Notes under the pieces: model-generated
Database searches by the model: none
The model's input: only the letters and a program-made list of their open reading frames with translations
Told to the model about the DNA's origin: nothing
Shown here: in pieces, positions 12,201-25,900 of the stretch
How the letters are laid out: each line of letters opens with the position of its first letter
Position numbering within the stretch: the first letter of the stretch is position 1
Made by a program: the position numbers and the translations under genes
Origin: Liolophura sinensis
Taxonomy: Eukaryota; Mollusca; Polyplacophora; Chitonida; Chitonidae
DNA length: 64,000 nt
Direction of reading: 5' to 3'
Assembly (NCBI RefSeq): GCF_032854445.1
Contig: NW_027017985.1
Span: forward strand, 62,001 to 126,000

Positions 12201-14741
12201 TTTTCTACACGTAGATAAAGACATTGAGATTGTCTTGGACTTAGAAGTAAGACAATTGCTGGGTGAGTTAAATGGGCTTGGCCCAAAGATTTCAGGTCTT
12301 CAGGGCTACCGAAGGGCACATAACTTATAGTCAAAAGTTGAATATAGTAATGACCAGTCGCGATTGTACAGAGTACAGTGTAGCCGATTTCAATTAACAA
12401 AAAGACCAGGCAAAAATGCAAAAGTGGAAAAACTGTTCCAGTGCTGCTGGTAAGAGGCTAATCCGACGTATTTTGTGACGAGAAATCGAATGGTGCAAAC
12501 CGCGTTGCTCTCCGACCAATACTTTTGCCTGTAGTGACAAATTGAATGATCATTTATGTCATAATCACGTGCCCAGCAACGGCTCTTGCTCCATGGAAAC
12601 CAGGGAAATTTGCAATTTTTCAACAGCTGCCGATGCCTGGCTCAATTCCGCATCTTTTGGCACCTTACTGAAGTGGGTCAGTGTTCAGTTGTACTTTTTA
12701 CAGCAGACTGTATCAAGTACCTTGTGTTTTTCACGTACAAATGGTGTGGTTTTTCTACACGTAGATAAAGACATTGAGATTGTCTTGGACTTAGAAGGTA
12801 AGACAATTGCTGGGTGAGTTAAATGGGCTTGGCCCAAACATTTCAGGTCTTCTGGGCTACCGAAGGGCACATAACTTAAAGTCAAAAGATGAATATAGTA
12901 ATGACCAGTCGCGATTGTACAGAGTACAGTGTAGCCGATTTCAATTAACAAAAAGACCGGGCAAAAATTCAAAAGTTGAAAAACTGTTCCAGTGCTGCTG
13001 GTAAGAGGCTAATCCGACGTATTTTGTGACGAGAAATCGAATGGTGCAAACCGCGTTGCTCTCCGACCAATACTTTTGCCTGTAGTGACAAATGAATGAT
13101 CATTTATGTCATAATCACGTGCCCAGCAACGGCTCTTACTCCATGGAAACCAGGGAAATTTGCAATTTTTCAACAGCTGCCGATGACTGGCTCAATTTCC
13201 GCATCTTTTGGCACCTTACTGAAGTGGGTCAGTGTTCAGTTGTACTTTTTTACAGCAGACTGTATCAAGTACCTTGTGTTTTTCACGTACAAATGGTCTG
13301 GTTTTTCTACACGTAGTTAAAGACATTGAGATTGTCTTGCACTTAGAAGTAAGGACATTGCTGGGTGAGTTAAATGGGCTTAGCCCAAAGATTTCAGGTC
13401 TTCTGGGCTACCGAAGGGCACATAACTTATAGTCAAAAGTTGAATATAGTAATGACCAGTCGCGATTGTACAGAGTACAGTGTAGCCGATTTCAATTAAC
13501 AAAAAGACCAGGCAAAAATGCAAAAGTGGAAAAACTGTTCCAGTGCTGCTGGTAAGAGGATAATCCGACGTATTTTGTGACGAGAAATCGAATGGTGCAA
13601 ACCGCGTTGCTCTCCGACCAATACTTTTGGCTGTAGTGACAATTGAATGATCATTTATGTCATAATCACGTGCCCAGCAACGGCTCTTACTTCATGGAAA
13701 CCAGGGAAATTTGCAATTTTTCAACAGCTGCCGATGCCTGGCTCAATTCCGCATCTTTTGGCACCTTATTCATGTGGGTCAGTGTTCAGTTGTACTTTTT
13801 ACAGCAGACTGTATCAAGTACCTTGTGTTTTTTACGTACAAATGGTCTGGTTTATCTACACGTAGTTAAAGACATTGAGATTGTCTTGCACTTAGAAGTA
13901 AGGCAATTGCTGGGTGAGTTAAATGGGCTTAGCCCAAAGATTTCAGGTCTTCTGGGCTACCGAAGGGCACATAACTTATAGTCAAAAGTTGAATATAGTA
14001 ATGACCAGTCGCGATTGTACAGAGTACAGTGTAGCCGATTTCAATTAACAAAAAGACCAGGCAAAAATGCAAAAGTGGAAAAAACTGTTCCAGTGCTGCT
14101 GGTAAGAGGCTAATCCGACGTATTTTGTGACGAGAAATCGAATGGTGCAAACCGCGTTGCTCTCCGACCTATACTTTTGGCTGTAGCGACAATTCAATGA
14201 TCATTGATGTCATAATCACGTGCCCAGCAACGGCTCTTGCTCCATGGAAACCAGGGATATTTGCAATTTTTTAACAGCTGCCGATGCCTGGCTCAATTCC
14301 GCATCTTTTGGCACCTTACTGAAGTGGGTCAGTGTTCAGTTGTACTTTTTACAGCAGACTGTATCAAGTACCTTGTGTTTTTCACGTACAAATGGTCTGG
14401 TTTTTCTACACGTAGATAAAGACATTTAGATTGTCTTCGACTTAGAAGTAAGGCAATTGCTGGGTGAGTTAAATGGGCTTAGCCCAAATATTTCAGGTCT
14501 TCTGGGCTACCGAAGGGCACATAACTTATAGTCAAAAGTTGAATATAGTAATGACCAGTCGCGATTGTACAGAGTACAGTGTAGCCGATTTCAATTAACA
14601 AAAAGACCAGGCAAAAATGCAAAAGTGGAAAAACTGTTCCAGTGCTGCTGGTAAGAGGATAATCCGACGTATTTTGTGACGACAAATCGAATGGTGCAAA
14701 CCGCGTTGCTCTCCGACCAATACTTTTGGCTGTAGTGACAA
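9245..14741 (+). repeat. Ten-unit block; holds copy 2 of the 17-unit-offset duplication
   Basis: Unit starts are 9245, 9794, 10343, 10894, 11443, 11992, 12542, 13092, 13643 and 14193. From about 9471 to about 14190 it parallels 135-4850 unit by unit. The offset grows from 9336 to 9341 because this copy carries six extra single bases: near 10686 (CAAAAAG), 10821 (GTAATTTTG), 12541 (GACAAATTG), 12798 (GAAGGTAAG), 13199 (AATTTCCGC) and 13249 (one extra T), against one extra T in copy 1. Unit 14193 has private changes (GACATTTAGATTG, CTTCGACTT) and marks the end of similarity. Unit 9245 differs from the left-edge unit in its 5' half. Confidence 0.9.
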
Positions 14742-17484
14742 TTGAATGATCATTTATGTCATAATCACGTGCCCAGCAACGGCTCTTACTTCATGGAAAC
14801 CAGGGAAATTTGCAATTTTTCAACAGCTGCCGATGCCTGGCTCAATTCCGCATCTTTTGGCACCTTATTCATGTGGGTCAGTGTTCAGTTGTACTTTTTA
14901 CAGCAGACTGTATCAAGTACCTTGTGTTTTTTACGTACAAATGGTCTGGTTTATCTACACGTAGTTAAAGACATTGAGATTGTCTTGCACTTAGAAGTAA
15001 GGACATTGCTGGGTGAGTTAAATGGGCTTAGCCCAAAGATTTCAGGTCTTCTGGGCTACCGAAGGGCACATACCTTATAGTCAAAAGTTGAATATAGTAA
15101 TGACCAGTCGCGATTGTACAGAGTACAGTGTAGCCGATTTCAATTAACAAAAAGACCAGGCAAAAATGCAAAAGTGGAAAAACTGTTCCAGTGCTGCTGG
15201 TAAGAGGCTAATCCGACGTATTTTGTGACGAGAAATCGAATGGTGCAAACCGCGTTGCTCTCCGACCTATACTTTTGGCTGTAGCGACAATTCAATGATC
15301 ATTGATGTCATAATCACGTGCCCAGCAACGGCTCTTGCTCAATGGAAACCAGGGATATTTGCAATTTTTTAACAGCTGCCGATGCCTGGCTGAATTCCGC
15401 ATCTTTTGGCACCTTACTGAAGTGGGTCAGTGTTCAGTTGTACTTTTTACAGCAGACTGTATCAAGTACCTTGTGTTTTTCACGTACAAATGGTCTGGTT
15501 TTTCTACACGTAGTTAAAGACATTGAGATTGTCTTGCACTTAGAAGTAAGGCAATTGCTGGGTGAGTTAAATGGGCTTGGCCCAAAGATTTCACGTCTTC
15601 TGGGCTACCGAAGGGCACATAACTTATAGTCAGAAGTTGAATATAGTAATGACCAGTCGCGATTGTACAGAGTACAGTGTAGCCGATTTCAATTAACAAA
15701 AAGACCAGGCAAAATGCAAAAGTGGAAAAACTGTTCCAGTGCTGCTGGTAAGAGGCTAATCCGACGTATTTTGTGACGAGAAATCGAATGGTGCAAACCG
15801 CGTTGCTCTCCGACCAATACTTTTGGCTGTAGTGACAATTGAATGATCATTTATGTCATAATCACGTGCCCAGCAACGGCTCTTACTCCATGGAAACCAG
15901 GGAAATTTGCAATTTCTCAACAGCTGCCGATGCCTGGCTCAATTCCGCATCTTTTGGCACCTTACTGAAGTGGGTCAGTGTTCAGTTGTACTTTTTACAG
16001 CAGACTGTATCAAGTACCTTGTGTTTTTCACGTACAAATGGTCTGGTTTATCTACACGTAGTTAAAGACATTGAGATTGTCTTGCACTTAGAAGTAAGGA
16101 CATTGCTGGGTGAGTTAAATGGGCTTAGCCCAAAGATTTCAGGTCTTCTGGGCTACCGAAGGGCACATACCTTATAGTCAAAAGTTGAATATAGTAATGA
16201 CCAGTCGCGATTGTACAGAGTACAGTGTAGCCGATTTCAATTAACAAAAAGACCAGGCAAAAATGCAAAAGTGGAAAAACTGTTCCAGTGCTGCTGGTAA
16301 GAGGCTAATCCGACGTATTTTGTGACGAGAAATCGAATGGTGCAAACCGCGTTGCTCTCCGACCTATACTTTTGGCTGTAGCGACAATTCAATGATCATT
16401 GATGTCATAATCACGTGCCCAGCAACGGCTCTTGCTCAATGGAAACCAGGGATATTTGCAATTTTTTAACAGCTGCCGATGCCTGGCTGAATTCCGCATC
16501 TTTTGGCACCTTACTGAAGTGGGTCAGTGTTCAGTTGTACTTTTTACAGCAGACTGTATCAAGTACCTTGTGTTTTTCACGTACAAATGGTCTGGTTTTT
16601 CTACACGTAGTTAAAGACATTGAGATTGTCTTGCACTTAGAAGTAAGGCAATTGCTGGGTGAGTTAAATGGGCTTGGCCCAAAGATTTCACGTCTTCTGG
16701 GCTACCGAAGGGCACATAACTTATAGTCAGAAGTTGAATATAGTAATGACCAGTCGCGATTGTACAGAGTACAGTGTAGCCGATTTCAATTAACAAAAAG
16801 ACCAGGCAAAATGCAAAAGTGGAAAAACTGTTCCAGTGCTGCTGGTAAGAGGCTAATCCGACGTATTTTGTGACGAGAAATCGAATGGTGCAAACCGCGT
16901 TGCTCTCCGACCAATACTTTTGGCTGTAGTGACAATTGAATGATCATTTATGTCATAATCACGTGCCCAGCAACGGCTCTTACTCCATGGAAACCAGGGA
17001 AATTTGCAATTTCTCAACAGCTGCCGATGCCTGGCTCAATTCCGCATCTTTTGGCACCTTACTGAAGTGGGTCAGTGTTCAGTTGTACTTTTTACAGCAG
17101 ACTGTATCAAGTACCTTGTGTTTTTCACGTACAAATGGTCTGGTTTATCTACACGTAGTTAAAGACATTGAGATTGTCTTGCACTTAGAAGTAAGGACAT
17201 TGCTGGGTGAGTTAAATGGGCTTAGCCCAAAGATTTCAGGTCTTCTGGGCTACCGAAGGGCACATAACTTATAGTCAAAAGTTGAATATAGTAATGACCA
17301 GTCGCGATTGTACAGAGTACAGTGTAGCCGATTTCAATTAACAAAAAGACCAGGCAAAAATGCAAAAGTGGAAAAACTGTTCCAGTGCTGCTGGTAAGAG
17401 GATAATCCGACGTATTTTGTGACGAGAAATCGAATGGTGCAAACCGCGTTGCTCTCCGACCAATACTTTTGGCTGTAGTGACAA
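14742..17484 (+). repeat. Unit 14742 plus two iterations of a dimer (15291, 16388)
   Basis: Unit starts are 14742, 15291, 15839, 16388 and 16936. The pair 15291+15839 recurs as 16388+16936 with an offset of 1097 bp. Shared rare variants in the first member are TTGCTCAATGG (ATG to ATG-shifted context near 15337 and 16434), CTGAATTCC, TTTCACGTC, GTCAGAAG and a one-base deletion in AGGCAAAATGC, which makes this unit 548 bp. The second member has TTTCTCAACAG and GGTTTATC. A CACATACC change at the end of the open frame is shared by 14742 and 15839 but not 16936, showing that exchange points fall inside units. Confidence 0.9.
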
Positions 17485-20229
17485 TTGAATGATCATTTAT
17501 GTCATAATCACGTGCCCAGCAACGGCTCTTACTTCATGGAAACCAGGGAAATTTGCAATTTTTCAACAGCTGCCGATGCCTAACTCAATTCCGCATCTTT
17601 TGGCACCTTATTCATGTGGGTCAGTGTTCAGTTGTACTTTTTACAGCAGACTGTATCAAGTGCCTTGTGTTTTTTACGTACAAATGGTCTGGTTTATCTA
17701 CACGTAGTTAAAGACATTGAGATTGTCTTGCACTTAGAAGTAAGGACATTGCTGGGTGAGTTAAATGGGCTTAGCCCAAAGATTTCAGGTCTTCTGGGCT
17801 ACCGAAGGGCACATAACTTATAGTCAAAAGTTGAATATAGTAATGACCAGTCGCGATTGTACAGAGTACAGTGTAGCCGATTTCAATTAACAAAAAGACC
17901 AGGCAAAAATGCAAAAGTGGGAAAACTGTTCCAGTGCTGCTGGTAAGAGGCTAATCCGACGTATTTTGTGACGAGAAATCGAATGGTGCAAACTGCGTTG
18001 CTCTCCGACCTATACTTTTGTCTGTAGCGACAATTCAATGATCATTTATGTCATAATCACGTGCCCAGCAACGGCTCTTACTTCATGGAAACCAGGGAAA
18101 TTTGCAATTTTTCAACAGCTGCCGATGCCTGGCTCAATTCCTCATCTTTTGGCACCTTACTGAAGTGGGTCAGTGTTCAGTTGTACTTTTTACAGCAGAC
18201 TGTATCAAGTACCTTGTGTTTTTCACGTACAAATGGTCTGGTTTTTCTACACGTAGATAAAGACATTGAGATTGTCTTGCACTTAGAAGTAAGACAATTG
18301 CTGGGTGAGTTAAATGGGCTTAGCCCAAAGATTTGACTTCTTCTGGGCTACCGAAGGGCACATAACTTATAGTCAAAAGTTGAATATAGTAATGACCAGT
18401 CGCGATTGTACAGAGTACAGTGTAGCCGATTTCAATTAACAAAAAGACCAGGTAAAAATGCAAAAGTGGAAAAACTGTTCCAGTGCTGCTGGTAAGAGGC
18501 TAATCCGACGTATTTTGTGACGAGAAATCGAATGGTGCAAACCGCGTTGCTCTCCGACCAATACTTTTGGCTGTAGTGACAATTGAATGATCATTTATGT
18601 CATAATCACGTGCCCAGCAACGGCTCTTACTCCATGGAAACCAGGGAAATTTGCAATTTCTCAACAGCTGCCGATGCCTGGCTCAATTCCGCATCTTTTG
18701 GCACCTTACTGAAGTGGGTCAGTGTTCAGTTGTACTTTTTACAGCAGACTGTATCAAGTACCTTGTGTTTTTCACGTACAAATGGTCTGGTTTATCTACA
18801 CGTAGTTAAAGACATTGAGATTGTCTTGCACTTAGAAGTAAGGACATTGCTGGGTGAGTTAAATGGGCTTAGCCCAAAGATTTCAGGTCTTCTGGGCTAC
18901 CGAAGGGCACATAACTTATAGTCAAAAGTTGAATATAGTAATGACCAGTCGCGATTGTACAGAGTACAGTGTAGCCGATTTCAATTAACAAAAAGACCAG
19001 GCAAAAATGCAAAAGTGGAAAAACTGTTCCAGTGCTGCTGGTAAGAGGATAATCCGACGTATTTTGTGACGAGAAATCGAATGGTGCAAACCGCGTTGCT
19101 CTCCGACCAATACTTTTGGCTGTAGTGACAATTGAATGATCATTTATGTCATAATCACGTGCCCAGCAACGGCTCTTACTTCATGGAAACCAGGGAAATT
19201 TGCAATTTTTCAACAGCTGCCGATGCCTGGCTCAATTCCGCATCTTTTGGCACCTTATTCATGTGGGTCAGTGTTCAGTTGTACTTTTTACAGCAGACTG
19301 TATCAAGTGCCTTGTGTTTTTTACGTACAAATGGTCTGGTTTATCTACACGTAGTTAAAGACATTGAGATTGTCTTGCACTTAGAAGTAAGGACATTGCT
19401 GGGTGAGTTAAATGGGCTTAGCCCAAAGATTTCAGGTCTTCTGGGCTACCGAAGGGCACATAACTTATAGTCAAAAGTTGAATATAGTAATGACCAGTCG
19501 CGATTGTACAGAGTACAGTGTAGCCGATTTCAATTAACAAAAAGACCAGGCAAAAATGCAAAAGTGGAAAAACTGTTCCAGTGCTGCTGGTAAGAGGCTA
19601 ATCCGACGTATTTTGTGACGAGAAATCGAATGGTGCAAACTGCGTTGCTCTCCGACCTATACTTTTGGCTGTAGCGACAATTCAATGATCATTGATGTCA
19701 TAATCACGTGCCCAGCAACGGCTCTTACTTCATGGAAACCAGGGAAATTTGCAATTTTTCAACAGCTGCCGATGCCTGGCTCAATTCCTCATCTTTTGGC
19801 ACCTTACTGAAGTGGGTCAGTGTTCAGTTGTACTTTTTACAGCAGACTGTATCAAGTACCTTGTGTTTTTCACGTACAAATGGTGTGGTTTTTCTACACG
19901 TAGATAAAGACATTGAGATTGTCTTGCACTTAGAAGTAAGACAATTGCTGGGTGAGTTAAATGGGCTTAGCCCAAAGATTTGACTTCTTCTGGGCTACCG
20001 AAGGGCACATAACTTATAGTCAAAAGTTGAATATAGTAATGACCAGTCGCGATTGTACAGAGTACAGTGTAGCCGATTTCAATTAACAAAAAGACCAGGC
20101 AAAAATGCAAAAGTGGAAAAACTGTTCCAGTGCTGCTGGTAAGAGGCTAATCCGACGTATTTTGTGACGAGAAATCGAATGGTGCAATCCGCGTTGCTCT
20201 CTGACTAATACTTTTGGCTGTAGTGACAA
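16936..20229 (+). repeat. Trimeric HOR, two tandem iterations (16936, 18583)
   Basis: Units 16936/17485/18034 are repeated as 18583/19132/19681 with an offset of 1647 bp. Shared rare variants are TTTCTCAAC in the first unit, TCAAGTGCC in the second (near 17658 and 19305), and CAAACTGCG at the second unit's end and GATTTGACTTC in the third (near 18331 and 19977). Private changes in the first iteration are CCTAACTC (17580), GTGGGAAAAC (17918) and TTTGTCTG (18018). Position 205 also differs between the two third units (C at 18034, G at 19681). Confidence 0.9.
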
Positions 20230-21875
20230 TTGAATGACCATTTATGTCATAATCACGTGCCCAGCAACGGCTCTTACTCCATGGAAACCAGGGAAATTTG
20301 CAATTTTTCAACAGCTGCCGATGCCTGGCTCAATTCCGCATCTTTTGGCACCTTACTGAAGTGGGTCAGTGTTCAGTTGTACTTTTTACAGCAGACTGTA
20401 TCAAGTACCTTGTGTTTTTCACGTACAAATGGTGTGGTTTTTCTACACGTAGATAAAGACATTGAGATTGTCTTGCACTTAGAAGTAAGGCAATTGCTGG
20501 GTGAGTTAAATGGGCTTAGCCCAAAGATTTCAGGTCTTCTGGGCTACCGAAGGGCACATAACTTATAGTCAAAAGTTGAATATAGTAATGACCAGTCGCG
20601 ATTGTACAGAGTACAGTGTAGCCGATTTCAATGAACAAAAAGACCAGGCAAAATGCAAAAGTGGAAAAACTGTTCCAGTGCTGCTGGTAAGAGGATAATC
20701 CGACGTATTTTGTGACGAGAAATCGAATGGTGCAAACCGCGTTGCTCTCCGACCAATACTTTTGGCTGTAGTGACAATTGAATGATCATTTATGTCATAA
20801 TCACGTGCCCAGCAACGGCTCTTACTCCATGGAAACCAGGGAAATTTGCAATTTCTCAACAGCTGCCGATGCCTGGCTCAATTCCGCATCTTTTGGCACC
20901 TTACTGAAGTGGGTCAGTGTTCAGTTGTACTTTTTACAGCAGACTGTATCAAGTACCTTGTGTTTTTCACGTACAAATGGTCTGGTTTATCTACACGTAG
21001 TTAAAGACATTGAGATTGTCTTGCACTTAGAAGTAAGGACATTGCTGGGTGAGTTAAATGGGCTTAGCCCAAAGATTTCAGGTCTTCTGGGCTACCGAAG
21101 GGCACATAACTTATAGTCAAAAGTTGAGTATAGTAATGACCAGTCGCGATTGTACAGAGTACAGTGTAGCCGATTTCAATTAACAAAAAGACCAGGCAAA
21201 AATGCAAAAGTGGAAAAACTGTTCCAGTGCTGCTGGTAAGAGGCTAATCCGACGTATTTTGTGACGAGAAATCGAATGGTGCAAACCGCGTTGCTCTCCG
21301 ACCAATACTTTTGCCTGTAGTGACAATTGAATGATCATTTATGTCATAATCACGTGCCCAGCAACGGCTCTTACTCCATGGAAACCAGGGAAATTTGCAA
21401 TTTTTCAACAGCTGCCGATGCCTGGCTCAGTTCCGCATCTTTTGGCACCTTACTGAAGTGGGTCAGTGTTCAGTTGTACTTTTTACAGCAGACTGTATCA
21501 AGTACCTTGTGTTTTTCACGTACAAATGGTGTGGTTTTTCTACACGTAGATAAAGACATTGAGATTGTCTTGCACTTAGAAGTAAGGCAATTGCTGGGTG
21601 AGTTAAATGGGCTTAGCCCAAAGATTTCAGGTCTTCTGGGCTACCGAAGGGCACATAACTTATAGTCAAAAGTTGAATATAGTAATGACCAGTCGCGATT
21701 GTACAGAGTACAGTGTAGCCGATTTCAATTAACAAAAAGACCAGGCAAAAATGCAAAAGTGGAAAAACTGTGCCAGTGCTGCTGGTAAGAGGCTAATCCG
21801 ACGTATTTTGTGACGAGAAATCGAATGGTGCAAACCGCGTTGCTCTCCGACCTACACTTTTGGCTGTAGCGACAA
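20230..21875 (+). repeat. Three-unit linker segment (20230, 20778, 21327)
   Basis: Unit 20230 is of the C9 class (GAATGACCAT), like 5950, 7049 and 8147. It also has CAATGAACAAAAAG and a one-base-short AGGCAAAATGC. Unit 20778 repeats the TTTCTCAAC/GGTTTATC type of 16936 and 18583, with GTTGAGTATAG as a private change. Unit 21327 has G104 (CTCAGTTCC) and the CTGTGCCAGTG variant also found in 7049 and 8147. I see no clean internal HOR period here. Confidence 0.85.
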
Positions 21876-22424
21876 TTCAATGATCATTGATGTCATAATC
21901 ACGTGCCCAGCAACGGCTCTTGCTCCATGGAAACCAGGGATATTTGCAATTTTTTAACAGCTGCCGATGCCTGGCCCAATTCCGCATCTTTTGGAACCTT
22001 ATAAATGTGGGTCAGTGTTTAGTTGTACTTTTTACAGCAGACTTTATCAAGTACCTTGTCTTTTTTATGTACAAATGGTGTGGTTTTTCTACACGTAGAT
22101 AAAGACATTGAGATTGTCTTGGACTTAGAAGTAAGACTATTGCTGGGTGAGTTAAATGGGCTTGGCCCAAAGATTTCAGGTCTTCTGGGCTACCGAAGGG
22201 CACATAACTTAAAGTCAAAAGATAAATATAGTAATGACCAGTCGCGATTGTACAGAGTACAGTGTAGCCGATTTCAATTAACAAAAAGTCCGGGCAAAAA
22301 TTCAAAAGTGGAAAAACTGTTCCAGTGCTGCTGGTAAGAGGATAATCCGACGTATTTTGTGACGAGAAATCGAATGGTGCAAACCGCGTTGCTCTCCGAC
22401 CAATACTTTTGGCTGTAGTGACAA
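21876..22424 (+). repeat. Distinctive unit, near-identical twin of unit 8696
   Basis: It carries the same rare combination as 8696: TTGGAACC, ACTTTATC, GACTATTGC, AACTTAAAG, GATAAATATAG and GTCCGGGC. Differences from the twin include CCTACAC before the unit start (CCTATAC in the other copy), AGGGAT versus AAGGAT, and GGATAATCC versus GGCTAATCC after it. The units on either side match much less well, so the shared tract is only about 1 to 1.5 units long. Confidence 0.93.
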
Positions 22425-22973
22425 TTGAATGATCATTTATGTCATAATCACGTGCCCAGCAACGGCTCTTACTTCATGGAAACCAGGGAAATTTGCAATT
22501 TTTCAACAGCTGCCGATGCCTGGCTCAATTCCGCATCTTTTGGCACCTTAATCATGTGGGTCAGTGTTCAGTTGTACTTTTTACAGAAGACTGTATCAAG
22601 TACCTTGTGTTTTTTACGTACAAATGGTCTGGTTTATCTACACGTAGTTAAAGACATTGAGATTGTCTTGCACTTAGAAGTAAGGACATTGCTGGGTGAG
22701 TTAAATGGGCTTAGCCCAAAGATTTCAGGTCTTCTGGGCTACCGAAGGGCACATAACTTATAGTCAAAAGTTGAATATAGTAATGACCAGTCGCGATTGT
22801 ACAGAGTACAGTGTAGCCGATTTCAATTAACAAAAAGACCAGGCAAAAATGCAAAAGTGGAAAAACTGTTCCAGTGCTGCTGGTAAGAGGCTAATCCGAC
22901 GTATTTTGTGACGAGAAATCGAATGGTGCAAACCGCGTTGCTCTCCGACCTATACTTTTGGCTGTAGCGACAA
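22425..22973 (+). repeat. Single unit with a fifth octamer state
   Basis: The octamer region 126-133 reads AATCATGT here, one base from the ATTCATGT state. The unit also carries ACAGAAGACTG (A163) and the ACGTAC/GGTTTATC combination seen in 4302, 13643 and 19132. It separates the twin unit from the seven-unit block. Confidence 0.85.
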
Positions 22974-25900
22974 TTCAATGATCATTGATGTCATAATCAC
23001 GTGCCCAGCAACGGCTCTTGCTCCATGGAAACCAGGGATATTTGCAATTTTTTAACAGCTGCCGATGCCTGGCTCAATTCCGCATCTTTTGGCACCTTAC
23101 TGAAGTGGGTCAGTGTTCAGTTGTACTTTTTACAGCAGACTGTATCAAGTACCTTGTGTTTTTCACGTACAAATGGTCTGGTTTTTCTACACGTAGTTAA
23201 AGACATTGAGATTGTCTTGCACTTAGAAGTAAGGCAATTGCTGGGTGAGTTAAATGGGCTTAGCCCAAAGATTTCAGGTCTTCTGGGCTACCGAAGGGCA
23301 CATAACTTATAGTCAAAAGTTGAATATAGTAATGACCAGTCGCGATTGTACAGAGTACAGTGTAGCCGATTTCAATTAACAAAAAGACCAGGCAAAAATG
23401 CAAAAGTGGAAAAACTGTTCCAGTGCTGCTGGTAAGAGGCTAATCCGACGTATTTTGTGACGAGAAATCGAATGGTGCAAACCGCGTTGCTCTCCGACCA
23501 ATACTTTTGGCTGTAGTGACAATTGAATGATCATTTATGTCATAATCACGTGCCCAGCAACGGCTCTTACTTCATGGAAACCAGGGAAATTTGCAATTTT
23601 TCAACAGCTGCCGATGCCTGGCTCAATTCCGCATCTTTTGGAACCTTACTGAAGTGGGTCAGTGTTCAGTTGTACTTTTTACAGCAGACTGTATCAAGTA
23701 CCTTGTGTTTTTCACGTACAAATGGTCTGGTTTTTCTACACGTAGATAAAGACATTGAGATTGTCTTGCACTTAGAAGTAAGACAATTGCTGGGTGAGTT
23801 AAATGGGCTTAGCCCAAAGATTTGACGTCTTCTGGGCTACCGAAGGGCACATAACTTATAGTCAAAAGTTGAATATAGTAATGACCAGTCGCGATTGTAC
23901 AGAGTACAGTGTAGCCGATTTCAATTAACAAAAAGACCAGGTAAAAATGCAAAAGTGGAAAAACTGTTCCAGTGCTGCTGGTAAGAGGCTAATCCGACGT
24001 ATTTTGTGACGAGAAATCGAATGGTGCAATCCGCGTTGCTCTCTGACTAATACTTTTGGCTGTAGTGACAATTGAATGACCATTTATGTCATAATCACGT
24101 GCCCAGCAACGGCTCTTACTCCATGGAAACCAGGGAAATTTGCAATTTTTCAACAGCTGCCGATGCCTGGCTCAATTCCGCATCTTTTGGCACCTTACTG
24201 AAGTGGGTCAGTGTTCAGTTGTACTTTTTACAGCAGACTGTATCAAGTACCTTGTGTTTTTCACGTACAAATGGTGTGGTTTTTCTACACGTAGATAAAG
24301 ACATTGAGATTGTCTTGCACTTAGAAGTAAGGCAATTGCTGGGTGAGTTAAATGGGCTTAGCCCAAAGATTTCAGGTCTTCTGGGCTACCGAAGGGCACA
24401 TAACTTATAGTCAAAAGTTGAATATAGTAATGACCAGTCGCGATTGTACAGAGTACAGTGTAGCCGATTTCAATTAACAAAAAGACCCAGGCAAAATGCA
24501 AAAGTGGAAAAACTGTTCCAGTGCTGCTGGTAAGAGGCTAATCCGACGTATTTTGTGACGAGAAATCGAATGGTGCAAACCGCGTTGCTCTCCGACCAAT
24601 ACTTTTGGCTGTAGTGACAATTGAATGATCATTTATGTCATAATCACGTGCCCAGCAACGGCTCTTACTCCATGGAAACCAGGGAAATTTGCAATTTTTC
24701 AACAGCTGCCGATGCCTGGCTCAATTCCGCATCTTTTGGCACCTTACTGAAGTGGGTCAGTGTTCAGTTGTACTTTTTACAGCAGACTGTATCAAGTACC
24801 TTGTGTTTTTCACGTACAAATGGTCTGGTTTATCTACACGTAGTTAAAGACATTGAGATTGTCTTGCACTTAGAAGTAAGGACATTACTGGGTGAGTTAA
24901 ATGGGCTTAGCCCAAAGATTTCAGGTCTTCTGGGCTACCGAAGGGCACATAACTTATAGTCAAAAGTTCAATATAGTAATGACCAGTCGCGATTGTACAG
25001 AGTACAGTGTAGCCGATTTCAATTAACAAAAAGACCAGGCAAAAATGCAAAAGTGGAAAAACTGTTCCAGTGCTGCTGGTAAGAGGCTAATCCGACGTAT
25101 TTTGTGACGAGAAATCGAATGGTGCAAACCGCGTTGCTCTCCGACCAATACTTTTGCCTGTAGTGACAATTGAATGATCATTTATGTCATAATCACGTGC
25201 CCAGCAACGGCTCTTACTCCATGGAAACCAGGGAAATTTGCAATTTTTCAACAGCTGCCGATGCCTGGCTCAGTTCCGCATCTTTTGGCACCTTACTGAA
25301 GTGGGTCAGTGTTCAGTTGTACTTTTTACAGCAGACTGTATCAAGTACCTTGTGTTTTTTATGTACAAATGGTGTGGTTTTTCTACACGTAGATAAAGAC
25401 ATTGAGATTGTCTTGGACTTAGAAGTAAGACAATTGCTGGGTGAGTTAAATGGGCTTGGCCCAAAGATTTCAGGTCTTCTGGGCTACCGAAGGGCACATA
25501 ACTTATAGTCAAAAGTTGAATATAGTAATGACCAGTCGCGATTGTACAGAGTACAGTGTAGCCGATTTCAATTAACAAAAAGACCAGGCAAAAATGCAAA
25601 AGTGGAAAAACTGTTCCAGTGCTGCTGGTAAGAGGCTAATCCGACGTATTTTGTGACGAGAAATCGAATGGTGCAAACCGCGTTGCTCTCCGACCAATAC
25701 TTTTGCCTGTAGTGACAATTGAATGATCATTTATGTCATAATCACGTGCCCAGCAACGGCTCTTACTCCATGGAAACCAGGGAAATTTGCAATTTTTCAA
25801 CAGCTGCCGATGCCTGGCTCAGTTCCGCATCTTTTGGCACCTTACTGAAGTGGGTCAGTGTTCAGTTGTACTTTTTACAGCAGACTGTATCAAGTACCTT

